The notes below the pieces were generated by a model, which made no database searches, was not told the DNA's origin, and worked only from the letters and a program-made list of their open reading frames with translations. DNA of 64,000 nt. It comes from Kudoa neothunni. Its lineage: Eukaryota; Cnidaria. The stretch is taken from positions 1-64,000 of the forward strand of contig OZ199838.1 of the NCBI GenBank assembly GCA_964304625.1, written 5' to 3'. Made by a program: the position numbers and the translations under genes. Shown in pieces: positions 1 through 13,209 of the stretch (position 1 is its first letter; every line of letters begins with the position of its first letter).

Positions 1-2134
1 TTCACACGTTGAATCTGGTGGATATTGTCCGTAAATATTAATATTTAAAATTCCACTTTATATGTGAATAGATTCGTAAAACCATCTCTATCGGATAACT
101 ATCTTGGTCTCATTCCTAACGGTCATTATTGTGGAATATCTAAAGTAATACATATAAAAAAAATTACTAACAACATTTTTAGATGTGTTTGAATAATAGA
201 TGCATTAACGCTAACAAAAATAAAAAATTGTGCAGAAATATTAAATGCCCTATAGGAACTGTAATATACATATATATGAACGAATGATATCCCACCTTTT
301 TAATAAAAAACAAAAGGTTTGTTATCAAGGTGATTGTATGAGCGAATATAAAGAAATTGGAAAATGCAAGAATATAAGTTGTCCCACCCACCAAGTATAA
401 CTTAATTACCTAATATAAATTTTGAAAGAATTTATAGTACTGCAACTTTGATGGAATCTGCTCATATTATATTAGGTAATTCGACCTAATGTCGCTCTAT
501 AAATTACGTTTAGGCCTGAATACAACAACCCTGAATACAAAATAAACTTTCAACCTTCTAAATATATATCCTCGTATAACTTTTACTAAAAAATAATTTT
601 AAATTTATAAATAATATTTTTAAATTTTAATTTTATAGAAACCTAAAAATTATTATATTAAGTTTATTTTAGTTATTTAATCTTCATAATAATGATTAAA
701 TAGCGTAATTTTTGTATTTCGGAATATATTTCCTAAATACTTTAGGGATGTTTTTGTCAAAAATCGACGATTGACTGTAAAAGGCAAATTTAACATATAA
801 TTTCCATAACAATAATATGTATATTTTAGAGATGATTCTAATTATTGCATTCTCAGTGTACACTCTGTTGCTTATTTCCTGGTTATAATTTGTAAATTTA
901 TTTTTATAATAATTTTTATGATTTAGTATCGTTTATACTTTTGGCTTTTGGAGGAAGTAACAATAACTTATTTTTTTCCATTTTATTATTTCTTATTATG
1001 ATCTTTTATTGACATGAAATATAATATTTTCTATTTAGTTTTATTTATTTGAACCTATTTTCTAAAAACAGTTCCATTTAGTAGGATGATATGCATCATA
1101 TTTTTCTGTTTAACTCAAAAATGGTACTTATTGTTCTTAAATTGAAAGCCTATTAGGAAATATCAGTTTTATTGCCATGAAAGGAAAGGAAAGAATAACT
1201 CAATTAGAATGGAAAAGATTAACCCTCCCGAGACCAAATTTCAGATTATTCTGCATTTTTCTCTATAAATGAGAATTAAAAGACGTTTAAGAGGCCAGCT
1301 AACCTTTAAGTGTAAAGTTTATAATTAAATTAAAGTTTATAATTAAATTATAGTATTAGCTAAAATTTTTAATATTCAAAGTTTTTTTAGAATGTTTATT
1401 TTGAGCCAGTTTTAAAGAATATTTGTGAATATGAATAAATAAATTTAATATTAATATTATATATCTCAAAATTTTTTGTGGGTTTTAAATTTCTCCGAGT
1501 GTTCACGGGACCTAAGAGGATTAGAGTTTATATCAAATAGTTTTGCTCAATAGTAATTCAAGAAGTATTTTTATCAGAATAATTTATTATTCTAATTTAA
1601 ACAATGACAACGACAACGACAGCAGTTCACAATAGACCATGAATACATTTTTGGGATTACCGAAACTTTGCAGACATACGGACTCAGAAAGACTAATGAT
1701 TGATATTTGTATAAATTCATTTATAAATAGTTTAAAAAATTTTTTCATCCCATTTTCTAATTTAATGTTTAATGGATACATGATTTTTCAATTTTTCTCG
1801 AAAAATTTACGTTTAACTCGAATTTAAGTGGTTCAATAAGATATTTATAAATTTTTATTTGTCATGATTTTCGTTACATTGCACAATCAATTTATTATAA
1901 TGGATAACTTGCGAGGTCATTTGTGAGTAGGCCTTTAAAAAACGAGGGTGATTATGTGTTGAAGTGGGGATTATTAAGGATTTGGATAGGGAGTTCATGA
2001 TTCCAACGTTTTGTGGTTTATACTTATCTTTGAAAATATTTTCATATATAATACATATCAGTAAAATAATTAAATACGTTTTAACCGTTTGAAACACCTA
2101 ACCACCCACAGATATTGAATTAGATTATAAAATA
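1..2134. other. AT-rich non-coding stretch
   Basis: No supportable gene. The open frames here are under 85 codons, have no recognisable domain and are mostly low-complexity AT. A short direct duplication lies around 1315-1350. A TTAA followed by CCCTCCCGAGACC at 1219-1235 resembles a piggyBac-type terminus, but no convincing partner was found; a weak inverted match sits near 1490-1520. Confidence 0.6.
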
Positions 2135-2225
2135 CTAGCGCAAAAGCCCCGCAGACTAAAGCCTTGAGTAGGCCAAGGTCATTTGAAGTTCAAAGTAAAC
2201 TCAGAGTACTTTTATAAGTAGTAAA
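2135..2225 (-). repeat. Helitron 3'-end relic
   Basis: Read on the minus strand, this ends in TTTTGCGCTAG, the typical Helitron 3' terminus (CTRR preceded by a GC-rich hairpin). The adjoining block, with its AAGGTCATTT core, matches the ends at 18,932 and 49,481 and, inverted, 31,715-31,812. Part of the hairpin arm present in the other copies is missing here. No 5' end belonging to this copy was identified. Confidence 0.6.
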
Positions 2226-5200
2226 AAGATTACCCAATTAACTGATGATTTATTTAACTCATTGGGTGCATGAACTTTATTTAATATTTTTAAAAACGAA
2301 TAAACACTACTGAGCGTTTGAATTTCCTTTTTAGAGCACCTAAAAATCGATTTTCTCCTTATTGTTCACAATAAGCTCTAAATCGTACCTTATGAATAGT
2401 ACTAATCTTGTTAAACATCAACAAATGAATTTCATATTAATGTTGGGTTAATTAATATAATATAACCTTCCGTATAGAATTAATTCAATTACTAAATTAT
2501 TTTAAAATAATTATAAAGTAAAATAAACACTATAAAACATTTAAAATTCACTTTTGAAAACATTAACGAAATGATCTGTTTGCATAAAACCTAAAATCAT
2601 ATATATCATACCCCGTGAAAATGTTTTTAGTCATTTTGTAGGAAGCAAATCTTCTATAATTTTTTACGTATTTTTCTGTGTTAAAATAAAATTTTATCTT
2701 TCCATATTTGTGCTCAAATAGGGCGATATGTCTCTCTATAAAGAATGAAAAATTTCATGTTATATTAAAAAACTAAGTAATTAATGTTGAGATAAATAAT
2801 AAAAAAATGCTTTTGACTTATAGATATCCATAATTGATTTGAATTAATATAATTAAAAACAATTATTGAGTATTTTGTTACTTAATGTAAATAAATAAAA
2901 ATATAACTTAAAAAAATAAAGTAAAAATTTCACGTTTGAATTTTGAAACAAATATTATTATAAAATTTTTTTAATCATGAATAAACTATGCTGAAAAATT
3001 TATAACTTAAAGCCACACTAAGGAATATTATTGTTAAATTAAAACTTCTTAGTTTTAATTTTGAATAGAATAAATCAGAAAGTTCTGTTTTAAAAATACA
3101 AATTCACAATATTGAACATTTACAAATTTATTACTAGTAGAAACAAATGAAAAAATTAAATGAACAATTAAAGACTTTGAATTTGTTAATACTATAGAGA
3201 AATAATGATTTTTTCGATTAATTTATCAACAACATAGATATTCCTGGTGAATCCGAATGTGCTCTACTTAAATTTATTTTCAATTTATAGGTTAATTCTT
3301 TTTGATTTTATTTTAACTACACAATGTAATTTTTTGTGATAAGAACAAAAATGAAAAAGCTTTTGAAAACGAGCTGAATTAACAGGACGAATTGTAATTG
3401 TAGGAAATGACTTTATTTCCGATTATGTATGCGACACCGCCTCAAATTCGTACACAGATACTGTAGTTTAGCTGATATTTTAAAAGAAATATATTTTTTT
3501 GATTAAAATATAGAATAGTGGCCGTATTCTAAATCAGCGACCACTATAAAAATTGAACCACCTGTTGATTATTTTAATTTTTGTATTTATCACTGTTTCA
3601 TCACCATTAGGTTATTTTAGGCACTGTATTTGTTATCAATAATAGTTGCTATAATATATTCTTGAAATAACTGTTAGCCTCTCGCAGTTATTTCCAGATG
3701 AAATATCATTTAATCGATCGATTAGAGATTGCTTTATTTATCCTAAAATGTGAGTGTGACAACTATAATTTTTATCAAACGTCATATTTCAATAATTCAT
3801 CCTTAGCAATGGCCTACTATTAATTGAATTTCCATCAGAATAAGAATTTCATTTTTATATAAACATTAACTAATTAATTGTATCAAATGCATAACGTTGA
3901 TACCAAAAATAATTTTATATTAATAATTTTTCTCAATTCGAATATATATTATATACAAATCTATTTGGTTGATTTAAAAACATATAAACCTATTATGACA
4001 ATTTTTAAAAATCTTGAACGTGGTGAAAAAAACTAATGCGTAATGTCGTTAGATTTTAAAGACAAAATAACATGATTTCCTACGAAAAGAACATTCAAAT
4101 TCTTCCTACTACATAGTTAATGTTACAGTTTCATAGGAACTTAATTATTATATGTTAATATTTCAAAAATATTTGAATGCTGTCGTTATTATATTAAAAC
4201 CCGCGAAAAATATGGCTAAACGAGAGTTAATTTTAATATTTATATAAATTTAAACTTGCATTGAAATATATTCTGGTCGATGGGTTGGCAATGGCTACCT
4301 GTAGATTTATTTCTAAACGATCTATTCCATTTTATTCAAATAATAAAGCCAGTTTAGGAGGATTTGTTTCAATCTTTGTTAAATATGGATTAAAAGTTGT
4401 ATCATTCCTATGACTTAGTGCGGGATATTTTCCATTAGTAGAGAAACACAATTGAACCCTTTTTTCACATCGTCAATATTTCTGGAGAACATATCAAATG
4501 GGGGTTTAAAAATGCGATTATAGAGACTATTAAATACTCGAAATTTCAACATTAAGAGATTCATTCAAATTTTGAGGGATTAGTTAAAATAATGTGCATC
4601 TACATCTATTATATAAGAAAACAAGCGCCAATAGCTTAGTTTATCTCATTATCGAAAATGCTTAGATTGTTAAATCTCTTACAATATCCAAAACTTGTTA
4701 GTTCTTTCATTTAATCTATTTGAGTTTATATAAGCCCATTTTACATTCGTTACAAAATAGAAAACTTACAATAAAATAGTTAATTTTAATAATATTAAAT
4801 ATAATATAAATTTCACAAATCATATGCATCAGTAAATTACTTAAATTAAGTATTGTTATAAACACAATATTACTAAAATGCAATTTAGATGATTTATTTT
4901 TATTATTTGTAAATAGTTATTTAAAAATAAATTACAAACTAATTTTTTTTGCATATTATTGTACTGAAATAAAAAAGCTGAGCATTTGGTCATTATAAAA
5001 ATTTAAAAACTAAAAAATGTATTAACTGATTGATGTAGTTTTGTAAAAAGTTTATAATAAATGTATAAACATTAATACAGAAGATGGTTTATTATTTATA
5101 ACAAAATATGCGACGTTTACTAAAGTAATTTAATCATATCATTTGGAAAATAAAACATTAATACAAATGTTTTCAACACGTTTATTTAATGTAGAAGTTA

Positions 5201-5967
5201 TAATAATTAACTGAATCCATGCTTTCAGCGTTTTTATATTTGATTATGAACAACCGCTTATGAATAGAAAAACACAGATTCCCCAATGGTTGTTTTTAGA
5301 TCCGTAATCCTACCTTATTACTTGATCTAGAACTAAATTACTCCAATTTTAATAAACTTCTGCTAATCGAAATTCCTTAACAATATAAATTATCATATAT
5401 TTTTGAAAAATTTAATTAAAATATTTTCTATGAACATGGTACGTTTATAGTCAATGAAATTCCAAGCATTAGTTCAACCCCGTGACGCCATACATTAAAT
5501 CCTTAATATGTTAATCAAAAAGTCTTTTTTTGGAGAAAGTATCTTGATTCTCAACCTATTAAACGACTAATTTCAAACTGACAGGTTGGCATGCACGCGA
5601 ATGAAACACAAAGCAATAACAAAATTTCGCGAATGTACAAGAACGAATCAAGAAATAATTCAAAATTTAGAAAAAATGTTGTCATGAACAAAAGTGCATT
5701 GTCTGATCAAAATATACTTAATCCATTCTAAGTCTTCCAATTGGTAACGAAGATGCCTCTCATTACAGCTCATTTTAATATCCAATTAATTCTTTAATTA
5801 AATAAATAATTAATTAATTAATCCGGCGTTATTTTTATTTTTATGACTCAAGCTAACCCCTAAAAGAATTTGACATTTAAACTCTCATTAAACTGTGGGT
5901 GGGTAACCTATTTGCGCGTGCCCAAATTAACATCACTATTTCTGGAAATTAGAACCCATTTTACCTA
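2226..5967. other. AT-rich non-coding stretch
   Basis: No open frame of useful length and no recognisable repeat boundary. A small inverted pair (AGTGGCCG and CGACCACT) lies at about 3518-3545. Simple AATTAATTAA-type repeats occur near 5800-5820. Confidence 0.6.
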
Positions 5968-5971
5968 TTAA

Positions 5972-8277
5972 CCTTCCGAACGTCTATGGGTTCAAATTGA
6001 CCCCAAATGATTTTGTGTTGTGTTTTATGTTGTCTCATAAAGCTTTAATTAGTTTAAAAATCAAGCTATTTGCCTATAATGTGCTTTTTGATTTGAAAGT
6101 AAAAAAAAATTAGAAATAATATATTAAATAGTGAAATAAATACTAACACATTCTTTCTTTGGGGGAACGTAAAAATACACGTATCAAGTCTAAATGAAAA
6201 ATGTTTTGTTTAAATTAAGTTAAATTAAGTTAAATTAAGTTAAATTAAATTAAATTTTAAAGGGATTTTATCATAAAATATAGAGAAAAAAACCAAAAAT
6301 ATGCTCAGCGAAGATTCACAAACACAGGCAAGAAAATACATTTTGAAAATGAGTGATTTTGAGAACGAGTTCTGATCAGAAAATGATTCCGAAGCAAATG
6401 AAATAGACGACAGTCTTCATTTATTTGATTCTTTATCAGAATCCGACAACGAAATAACGCAAATCGCAAAAACAGAAATCTATTCCTCGACAAAAATGGA
6501 ATTGCTTCGTCCTCGGTTACACCAAAGATCACAAAAACTCAAAAGAAAAATATACATCATCCGATCCCAGGTTTAAGTGCCTACGAGACGTCATGAATTA
6601 GAGAAATATCGGATAAATTCTTGATATTTTTTGACATTTTATTTTTTTCTAGTGTGATTTCGAACACAAACAAATTTGGGGATTTTCATTACAATAATGA
6701 GTGGAAATCTATAACATTGGAAGAATTTGAAGCTTACCTTGAATTTCTAATTTATATGTCCATATTTAAGTCAAAATTAGAGTCCTTAAAATTACTTTGG
6801 AGTGTTGTAATATATTCAGAAAAATAGTGTTACTAAAAAGATTTGTCCAGATATCGAGGTCTCTTCATTTTGATGACTTTGAAACCCGAGAAGCAAGACG
6901 TGAGTTAGACAAATTTTGCCCATTGCGAGAGATTTTTGATACCTGAAAAGACAGAATTTCTAAATTAGTTATTCCCGGTGAAAATTTGACCATCGACGAG
7001 CGACTTGTTGCATTTAGAGGTAAATGTCCCTTTAAGCAATACACGCCGTCGAAACTTGCTGTTTGCGGTATAAAATTTTTTCTGCTTACCGACCCTGATA
7101 CAAAATACATCTATAATATATCTGTATACTTGGGAAGAAACAATAGCGAGAAAGCCAAAAATGTTGGTGAAAGTGTGGTTTTGGAACTTGTCGTTAATTT
7201 AAGACAGTGACAGAAATATTGTATTTGATAATTTTTTCAGCTCTATTTCTGTTGCAGAAAATCTCTTGAATTGGGGTATGGCTATGGTTGGTACGATCCG
7301 CAGTAACAAGAGAGACATTCCAGAGCATCTAAAGAAAGACCGAAATAGAGAAGTAAACAGTTCTAGATTTTTGTTTTACAAAAAAATTTATGTTGCTTTC
7401 GTATGTTCCAAAAAAAACAAATCAGTTTTACTTCTAACAACTTCTTCTTGCAATACAAATGTTGATGATACTGCCACTAAAAAACCTGAGGTGGTCACAC
7501 ATCCTTATAATAAATGCAAGGGAGGAGTCGACACAGTTGACCGTATAATTGCCACAACTAGTGTTAAACGATCACGAAGCGTTGGCTGGCCCACTGCAGT
7601 TTTTTATAATATGGTTGACGCCAGTTTGATTAACTCATTCCATATTTATAAGGAAATATTCATTGACCCTAGTTGCTCTAGACTGAAATATTTAGAAATG
7701 CTAGCGGACAGTCTTGTAACTAATTTTCTGAACATTAATAATGAGAAGTTATAACAAAATATGTCTTTGGAGTGTTCAAGTCGAAGTAGAAAAAGGTGTT
7801 GTCTTTGTGAAAGAAACCGCGACAAAAAAAACAAGATCTGTTTGTAAGGCAAACTGTTGCGATGACCACTCAAACGTTATTCACGTTAAATGTCTTGCTA
7901 AATAAGGTAAATTACTTGGAAAAATATATTTGCATTTGTCTTGTCCGTTGGTTTAATGTGTTTTTATTCGCAACATGCTCAACGATATATGATTTTATAT
8001 AAATGCAGGAAAATATAAAATGATAAAACACGCAAATTTCTTAATAAACGCATCATTTTCATTAGTTTCTGACTAGTCCACACTATATTTAATGATTCCT
8101 CGTATAGGCAAATTAATCTATTCCACATATTTTAATTTCTTCTTAGTTCTCATTGAAAAAAAGATCGATAATTAAAAAACTATGAAAAAATTAGCGTAAA
8201 TTAATTCGTAACACGCCTGGGGTCAATTTGACCCCAAAGAAAAAATGTGTAAAGTCGTTTTGGGGGCGCTCAGAGGG
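5972..8277 (+). mobile_element. piggyBac-family transposon 1 (decayed, both ends present)
   Basis: The element is bounded by TTAA duplications at 5968-5971 and 8278-8281, the family hallmark. The left end begins CCTTCCGAACG and the right end, inverted, begins CCCTCTGAGCG. Both ends carry a subterminal palindromic block around TCAAATTGACCCC (about 6000-6014 and 8220-8234). It contains a decayed transposase on the plus strand. A short tandem array of a 10-bp unit (TTAAATTAAG) lies at 6213-6256. The length of 2.3 kb is normal for an autonomous piggyBac. Confidence 0.88.
6301..7905 (+). pseudogene. piggyBac transposase, decayed
   Basis: This is a DDD transposase of the DDE_Tnp_1_7 family, which cuts and pastes the element at TTAA sites. 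A possible start at 6301 leads into an acidic, serine-rich N-terminus. The first catalytic Asp is in LTIDERL (about 6985-7005), the second in VFDNFFSS (about 7215-7242) and the third in GGVDTVDR (about 7517-7543). A GTIRSNKRDIPE segment precedes the third Asp, as is usual. After 7755 a cysteine-rich zinc-binding tail is legible out of frame, with CCLCERNRDKK then CCDDH. The frame is broken by several stops and frameshifts, for example an in-frame TGA about 72 bases after the start and a shift near 7210-7265. All three Asp codons survive, but no functional protein can be made. Confidence 0.85.
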
Positions 8278-8281
8278 TTAA

Positions 8282-8420
8282 TAGTGTGAAATTATTTTAA
8301 AGTATGTGTTGATTTAGCTTAATAAAGAATTTAAACGTTTTAGAATGATTTGATCTGGAGTCAAAAATGTCGCCACCGGCTTTTGCGTTATGGTCACGCT
8401 CGTCGTACAAAGAGGGTTAA
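8282..8420. repeat. Possible orphan piggyBac terminus
   Basis: TTAA at 8417-8420 is preceded by sequence that reads CCCTCTTTGTACGACGAGC when inverted, the form expected of a piggyBac right end. No left partner was found, so this may be a relic or chance. Confidence 0.3.
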
Positions 8421-8684
8421 TGCGAAAATCAATTATTTCGGAAAGTTTTAATCATTTTGACTTAAAAATGTACACTTAAATATTAATCCTTGACACACAT
8501 ATATATTATATTCATTATATATAGATGAATTCTTTTAATATTATTTTTAAAAAATTAAAAGTAAATAATTTTTTTACAATTTATTATCGATAATTTTAAT
8601 TTTTTATTGATTGAAGAAATCACAGTTTATAAATTTATCGGAATTAATATAAATAAACGATTAAAATTAATGATATAATTTAAA

Positions 8685-11555
8685 GGCAGTGGCTATTACC
8701 ACGGGAATCAATTTCTCTGCAATTGTTATCTCTATTAAATAACTGATTTAACATTACTATTATTTACATTTTTCTCTACTAAATTATGGAAAATAGACTG
8801 CTAGCAACATAAATGTTAGCGAATCTAATAGACTAAAACAATATTAACGTCAAATTAATTAAAAATATTAATCATTTCGAATTTATTGCTTTGAGCCATG
8901 CAGTGTAAACATAACTCCACGTGTTTCACGAATTTGGTTTGAACTACAATGAGTGATTCGAATTCAGACAATTTTCATGTTGGAATGAAACTTGAAACTT
9001 TTGAATGTTTAAAATTTTATATTTAAGAGTATGAGAAAAGTCATTTTGTGAATCTAAAGATTCAAGAAGAATCGACTCAGTGCAAAACCGGGTTAATCGA
9101 TATATTAAAAACACGTTAGTGTATTACGAAATAACTTACGTATGCTACTTTGGAGCCCATTTAAAGTTACATTATGAGTAAGTGTAGATGGAAATTTTCT
9201 GGAGATTAGATCTTCTAACACTACTCATAACCATCCAAATGATCCATGGATCTATGAAAACTTACCCATGTTTGATGCAACCTATAAACTGCTAGTCTCC
9301 GCGGTTATCTTCTGAGGTTTTCTCTATTTCGTTATTTTATTAGTTTTATTAGTGCGCCATTGTATCTGTCTGTTGCAGAAGACTCGGTTGGTGAAACCCA
9401 CATAACTAGCGGCTGCATCTTGTACGATGAAATGGCGGAGTCAATTAAATGGTATATTTCTAAACTAATAAAAATGATGCCGAACATGACTCAAAATGTC
9501 CGAATGATCATTACTGACAAGCACCACACTCTAAGGAAATGTTTGAAAGAATTATTTCCAAACTCCAATCTAATGATCTGCATATTTCATGTTTCTCAAA
9601 GTTTCCGACGTGAAATAACTATGTCGAAATACGGTATCACTCGAGAGAAAAGGGACCAATTGCTTGAAACTCTTAATAAAATTATCTATTCGAAAAATAA
9701 ACATGAATTCGATAAACTATGCAATAATCTTTTTTCAACAAAGCAACGATAAGTTTATTAACTATTTTAAATCCAATTGGGAACCAATCGCTGATGAATG
9801 GGTCATAGGATTAAGTGTAGCATATCCTTTCTATGAAAACTCGACCAATAATAGATTAGAAGCCATTAATGATCAACTAAAACAAACAATAAAGAAATTT
9901 TTCAAATCTTAATGATTTTTTCCGTTATTTCTTTGACGCTCTCAAATCAATGAGAATAGAAATGAAATACAATATAATCAAAATATTACTGAAGCCAGTT
10001 AATTTTGATACCTCAAATGAAGTTCTAAACGCGTATTTTAATCATTTAAATCCATTTTCCTTCAATATAATCCACAAACAAATTCAAAATTTTAACGAAA
10101 ACACGAATACAGATAGTGTAACTACATTCATAAGATGTAATTGTTATATTTACAGATCGTATCTCCTTCCATGTAGTCATATTTTTAAAAAGAGAGCGTT
10201 TAACCTGCTTCCAATGTTTGATTCAAATTTATGCCACCCTAGATGGTCACAAGATTACATGAGCCGATTCTTGGAAATGGAAACTATAAATGTAACACCA
10301 AAAGAGAGTATTTCAATAAAACCAAAAAGGAATTTTTGATTCTTATGGAAAAACGTTTTAAAAAATTCTGCGATTTACACAAATAAGCTAGCAGCTTTGT
10401 CCGCTGAATATTGTGGGGAGTTTTATGATAGTTGCCTATCACTATTCAACACAATAGAAAAAATAATCAAGAACCACGACATCAAATTAATAAAGAAAAT
10501 AAATCAATTATGTATTTTAAGAAAACTTAATTTTTCTTGATTTATTTTTAGGAAATCGCACCATTGAATATTAAATACTCTGAGGCTATAGCCGAAGATG
10601 AAGATATCTCTGAAGGAAGAGGTATATGACGCTTAACTTGAATATTTTACTCGTATCTAACTTACAAAAAATAGATGTTATTGAGAATATTTTTAATTCT
10701 CAAATAATTGTTGAGGGTGTTGGTAATAATATTATTCCGCAAGGTGAGGAGATTATCGAGAATATTATTATTAATAATATTTCAAATGAAAATGCTCCCG
10801 ACCTCTAAACTGTTTTATCTAAAGATCAACTAGCACCTATTTTAAATATGATCGAGCTTGATGGTACTTTCATTTCCTTTCTTTTTTTAAATTATTTTAG
10901 CCTTAAAAGTTCCCTCTCAATTGAAGTCTGTTGGGAGACCAAAGGGATACGCTTTAACCACTATTGGATACAAAAAGAAAACTAAATATGCTTATACCTC
11001 TCATTATTTATTTGACTAGGATAGCCATTGCTCATCGTGTTACATTTATCTAATTTCAGAAAAATGACCTAATTATGATTAATTTTTTCAAAATTCTTGT
11101 CAATATTGAAATCTAAAGAGGAAAATTCACATCATTTCTGTGAAATATAATGAGTATAATTTATGAATAGAATACACTAAATCATATAATTTAAATATTG
11201 GAAAAAAAATTAAATAACACGAGGTTGAATATATCATGTAAAGGCGCGCACTTCAAGAGTAATGTAAGACTTATACTAAAATCACACAAAATTCTTTAAC
11301 TTTAACCTTATTACTGACAGAAAATGACATACTACAATTTGATCGTGTTTTAAACTAAGATTAATAAATTTTTCATTTAATTATGAAAAACGATCAATAA
11401 AATAAACAATATAAATATGTAAAAAAAGATATTTCAATTGTTACCTAATCCTGTAATTTAGTAGAGACAAATATAAATATTAGTAATGTGAAATTAGTTA
11501 TTTAATAGAGATACTAATTGAAGAGAAATCGATTCCCGTGGTAATAGCATATGCC
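8685..11555 (+). mobile_element. MULE (Mutator-like) transposon, full length
   Basis: Long terminal inverted repeats of about 102 bp (8685-8786 and 11,454-11,555) both contain GCTATTACCACGGGAATC and are about 88% identical by eye. They are flanked by a perfect 9-bp target duplication, TAATTTAAA, at 8676-8684 and 11,556-11,564. Long TIRs plus a 9-bp duplication are diagnostic of Mutator-like elements. The interior carries a decayed transposase with a SWIM zinc finger. TIR divergence and coding decay indicate an old insertion. Confidence 0.92.
8949..11020 (+). pseudogene. MULE transposase with SWIM zinc finger, decayed
   Basis: A candidate start at 8949 opens MSDSNSDNFHVGMKLETFE, like the N-terminal DNA-binding part of FAR1/ZSWIM-type MULEs. 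The first catalytic Asp is in FDATYKL (about 9270-9290). The second is in IITDKHH (about 9508-9528), followed by the family CxxH signature in LMICIFHVSQ. TNNRLEAIND lies near 9849. A SWIM finger (CNC, then CSH) is at about 10,136-10,190. GRPKG in a segment starting after a TTTTAG acceptor at about 10,900 suggests a 3' exon. In-frame stops and frameshifts (for example around 9028, 9750 and 9910) show it is dead. Some apparent gaps may be introns. Confidence 0.82.
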
Positions 11556-11564
11556 TAATTTAAA

Positions 11565-11649
11565 TATTAAATACAGTTGGTAACCGATATTGCACATTTT
11601 TTATAAAATTTATTTGATTATAATTTTAAGTAATTCTAAGGTTTATGCA

Positions 11650-11686
<37 letters not shown>

Positions 11687-12990
11687 CTCAACGGTAATTT
11701 AGTTAAAATAATTGACTGTATATGATGTAAAATATATATTAGAAATCATGTGATTTTCCAATTTAATACAATTTTTTGGGACCAATCCGTAGTTCTAATA
11801 TACAATTATTCTCAAAAAATTATATATATATATATATATGCCTACAAGCAAAGGTATAAATGTTAAAACATTTCAGCATTAACATATAACTACCCTAAAT
11901 GACAATTTCAAAAAAAAAAAAAGATCCAAATTTCACCACTAGATGAAAAATTTAGAGTTTGTTTTCCATTTTTTTAAGACTTTTTATCTACATGTTATAA
12001 TGAATCCAAATATTAGCCAATCCAAAATAATGGATTTGTTCAAACATTTAAACTACAGTATCATTTGGTTTCTTCCTGTTATAGAACTTTTATTTAACAG
12101 AAAATTTTCGATAAAAATGGACAATAATTTGTTTTAAAAAATTCCAAAAATGATATACATAATTATAATGTGCATGCGCAAAAAGTATGAAAAAAATGGA
12201 ACAAATTTTACACACTTTTTAATGGTTCAGAAGGGATTATTCCGAATAGGTATCCCACTGTAATTATACTGATTAATAATCACAGATTTCCTCATTTAAA
12301 TTTTATTTCCAATATACTCACTATACGTACTTTTGTAATGGGATGACTCAATCCGTGCTTCCACGCCTTAATTGAATGACAAAGGATTATATATTTTGAT
12401 GAAAAATATTTTCGTGATATATAATATTTCAATCGATTGATTAAATTTATCTTTTAAATTGTTTTTAGTAATTACACATTAAAAAACTCTTATTAGAATT
12501 ACTATTAATACTGTTGTCATATGATAAATTTAATTAAAATCAATAGCTAAATTTTTATTATAAAATTTTTTTCATGAACAAATTTATTATAACTGGCCAC
12601 AATGTGGTTCATTATTATTTCTCTCTTTATTTAAACAAATTTTTTTGTTTATTAAAATTGAAATAATTTATAAATTAAACATTAGCAATTTATTACAGTA
12701 AATAATAAATATTTGACTTATTTTAGAATATAATTTTAATCTGTTCTAATGGGAGTTCTGATTTCATTCTACGGGCATCCCCCTGATTTTTTGGATTAAA
12801 ACTTTACGTTCTCTGTTATATCTTATATTTTAAATATTTAAGTTTTACATGAATTCGAAAAATTTATCATACTTTTTAAAGTGATTTTAGAAAATTATAA
12901 TTTTATTATATTACTGACATTAATCAATAATAGGCGTATATTTGGTAATACACTTGATAAAAAGTAAAACAAAAAATTAATCCATAAATA
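11565..12990. other. AT-rich non-coding stretch with AT microsatellites
   Basis: Dinucleotide (AT)n runs lie at about 11,651-11,682 and 11,820-11,838. No gene is supportable. The frame at 11,943-12,137 is hydrophobic low-complexity AT sequence without a recognisable domain. Confidence 0.6.
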
Positions 12991-13042
12991 ATGAGCAAAG
13001 TTAATATGCCAAAGGTTTTACTTGTATTTCTTGTATTAATTG
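12991..13042 (+). CDS. Possible signal-peptide exon of a small secreted protein
   Basis: ATG at 12,991 opens MSKVNMPKVLLVFLVLI, a textbook signal-peptide shape (a basic stretch, then a hydrophobic core). It runs straight into a donor-like GTAAAT at 13,043. The split would be phase 1, the same as the inferred first exon of the gene at 32,787. Possible acceptors at about 13,097 or 13,166 give only short tails of 8 to 14 codons. I do not recognise the product; chance is a real alternative. Confidence 0.22.
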
Positions 13043-13209
13043 GTAAATATCAATTATTAGTTCACAACTATAAAACCTTAAAATAGTTATTATAAGATAT
13101 GGAATTTGTGCCACCGAAGTAAAATTTAGTTTCATTAAATGATGATAGTTAAATAGTTGTGGAGAGATCAAAACTATCTTAAGCGCATGGAAAACCCAAA
13201 AAATGAATA

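Noticed and set aside
6213-6256. Short tandem TTAAATTAAG array as a CRISPR-like or regulatory repeat
   Set aside because: No spacers; it is a simple tandem repeat within a transposon's non-coding part.
11651-11682. AT run as a possible origin or regulatory element
   Set aside because: Simple microsatellite; nothing around it supports a function.
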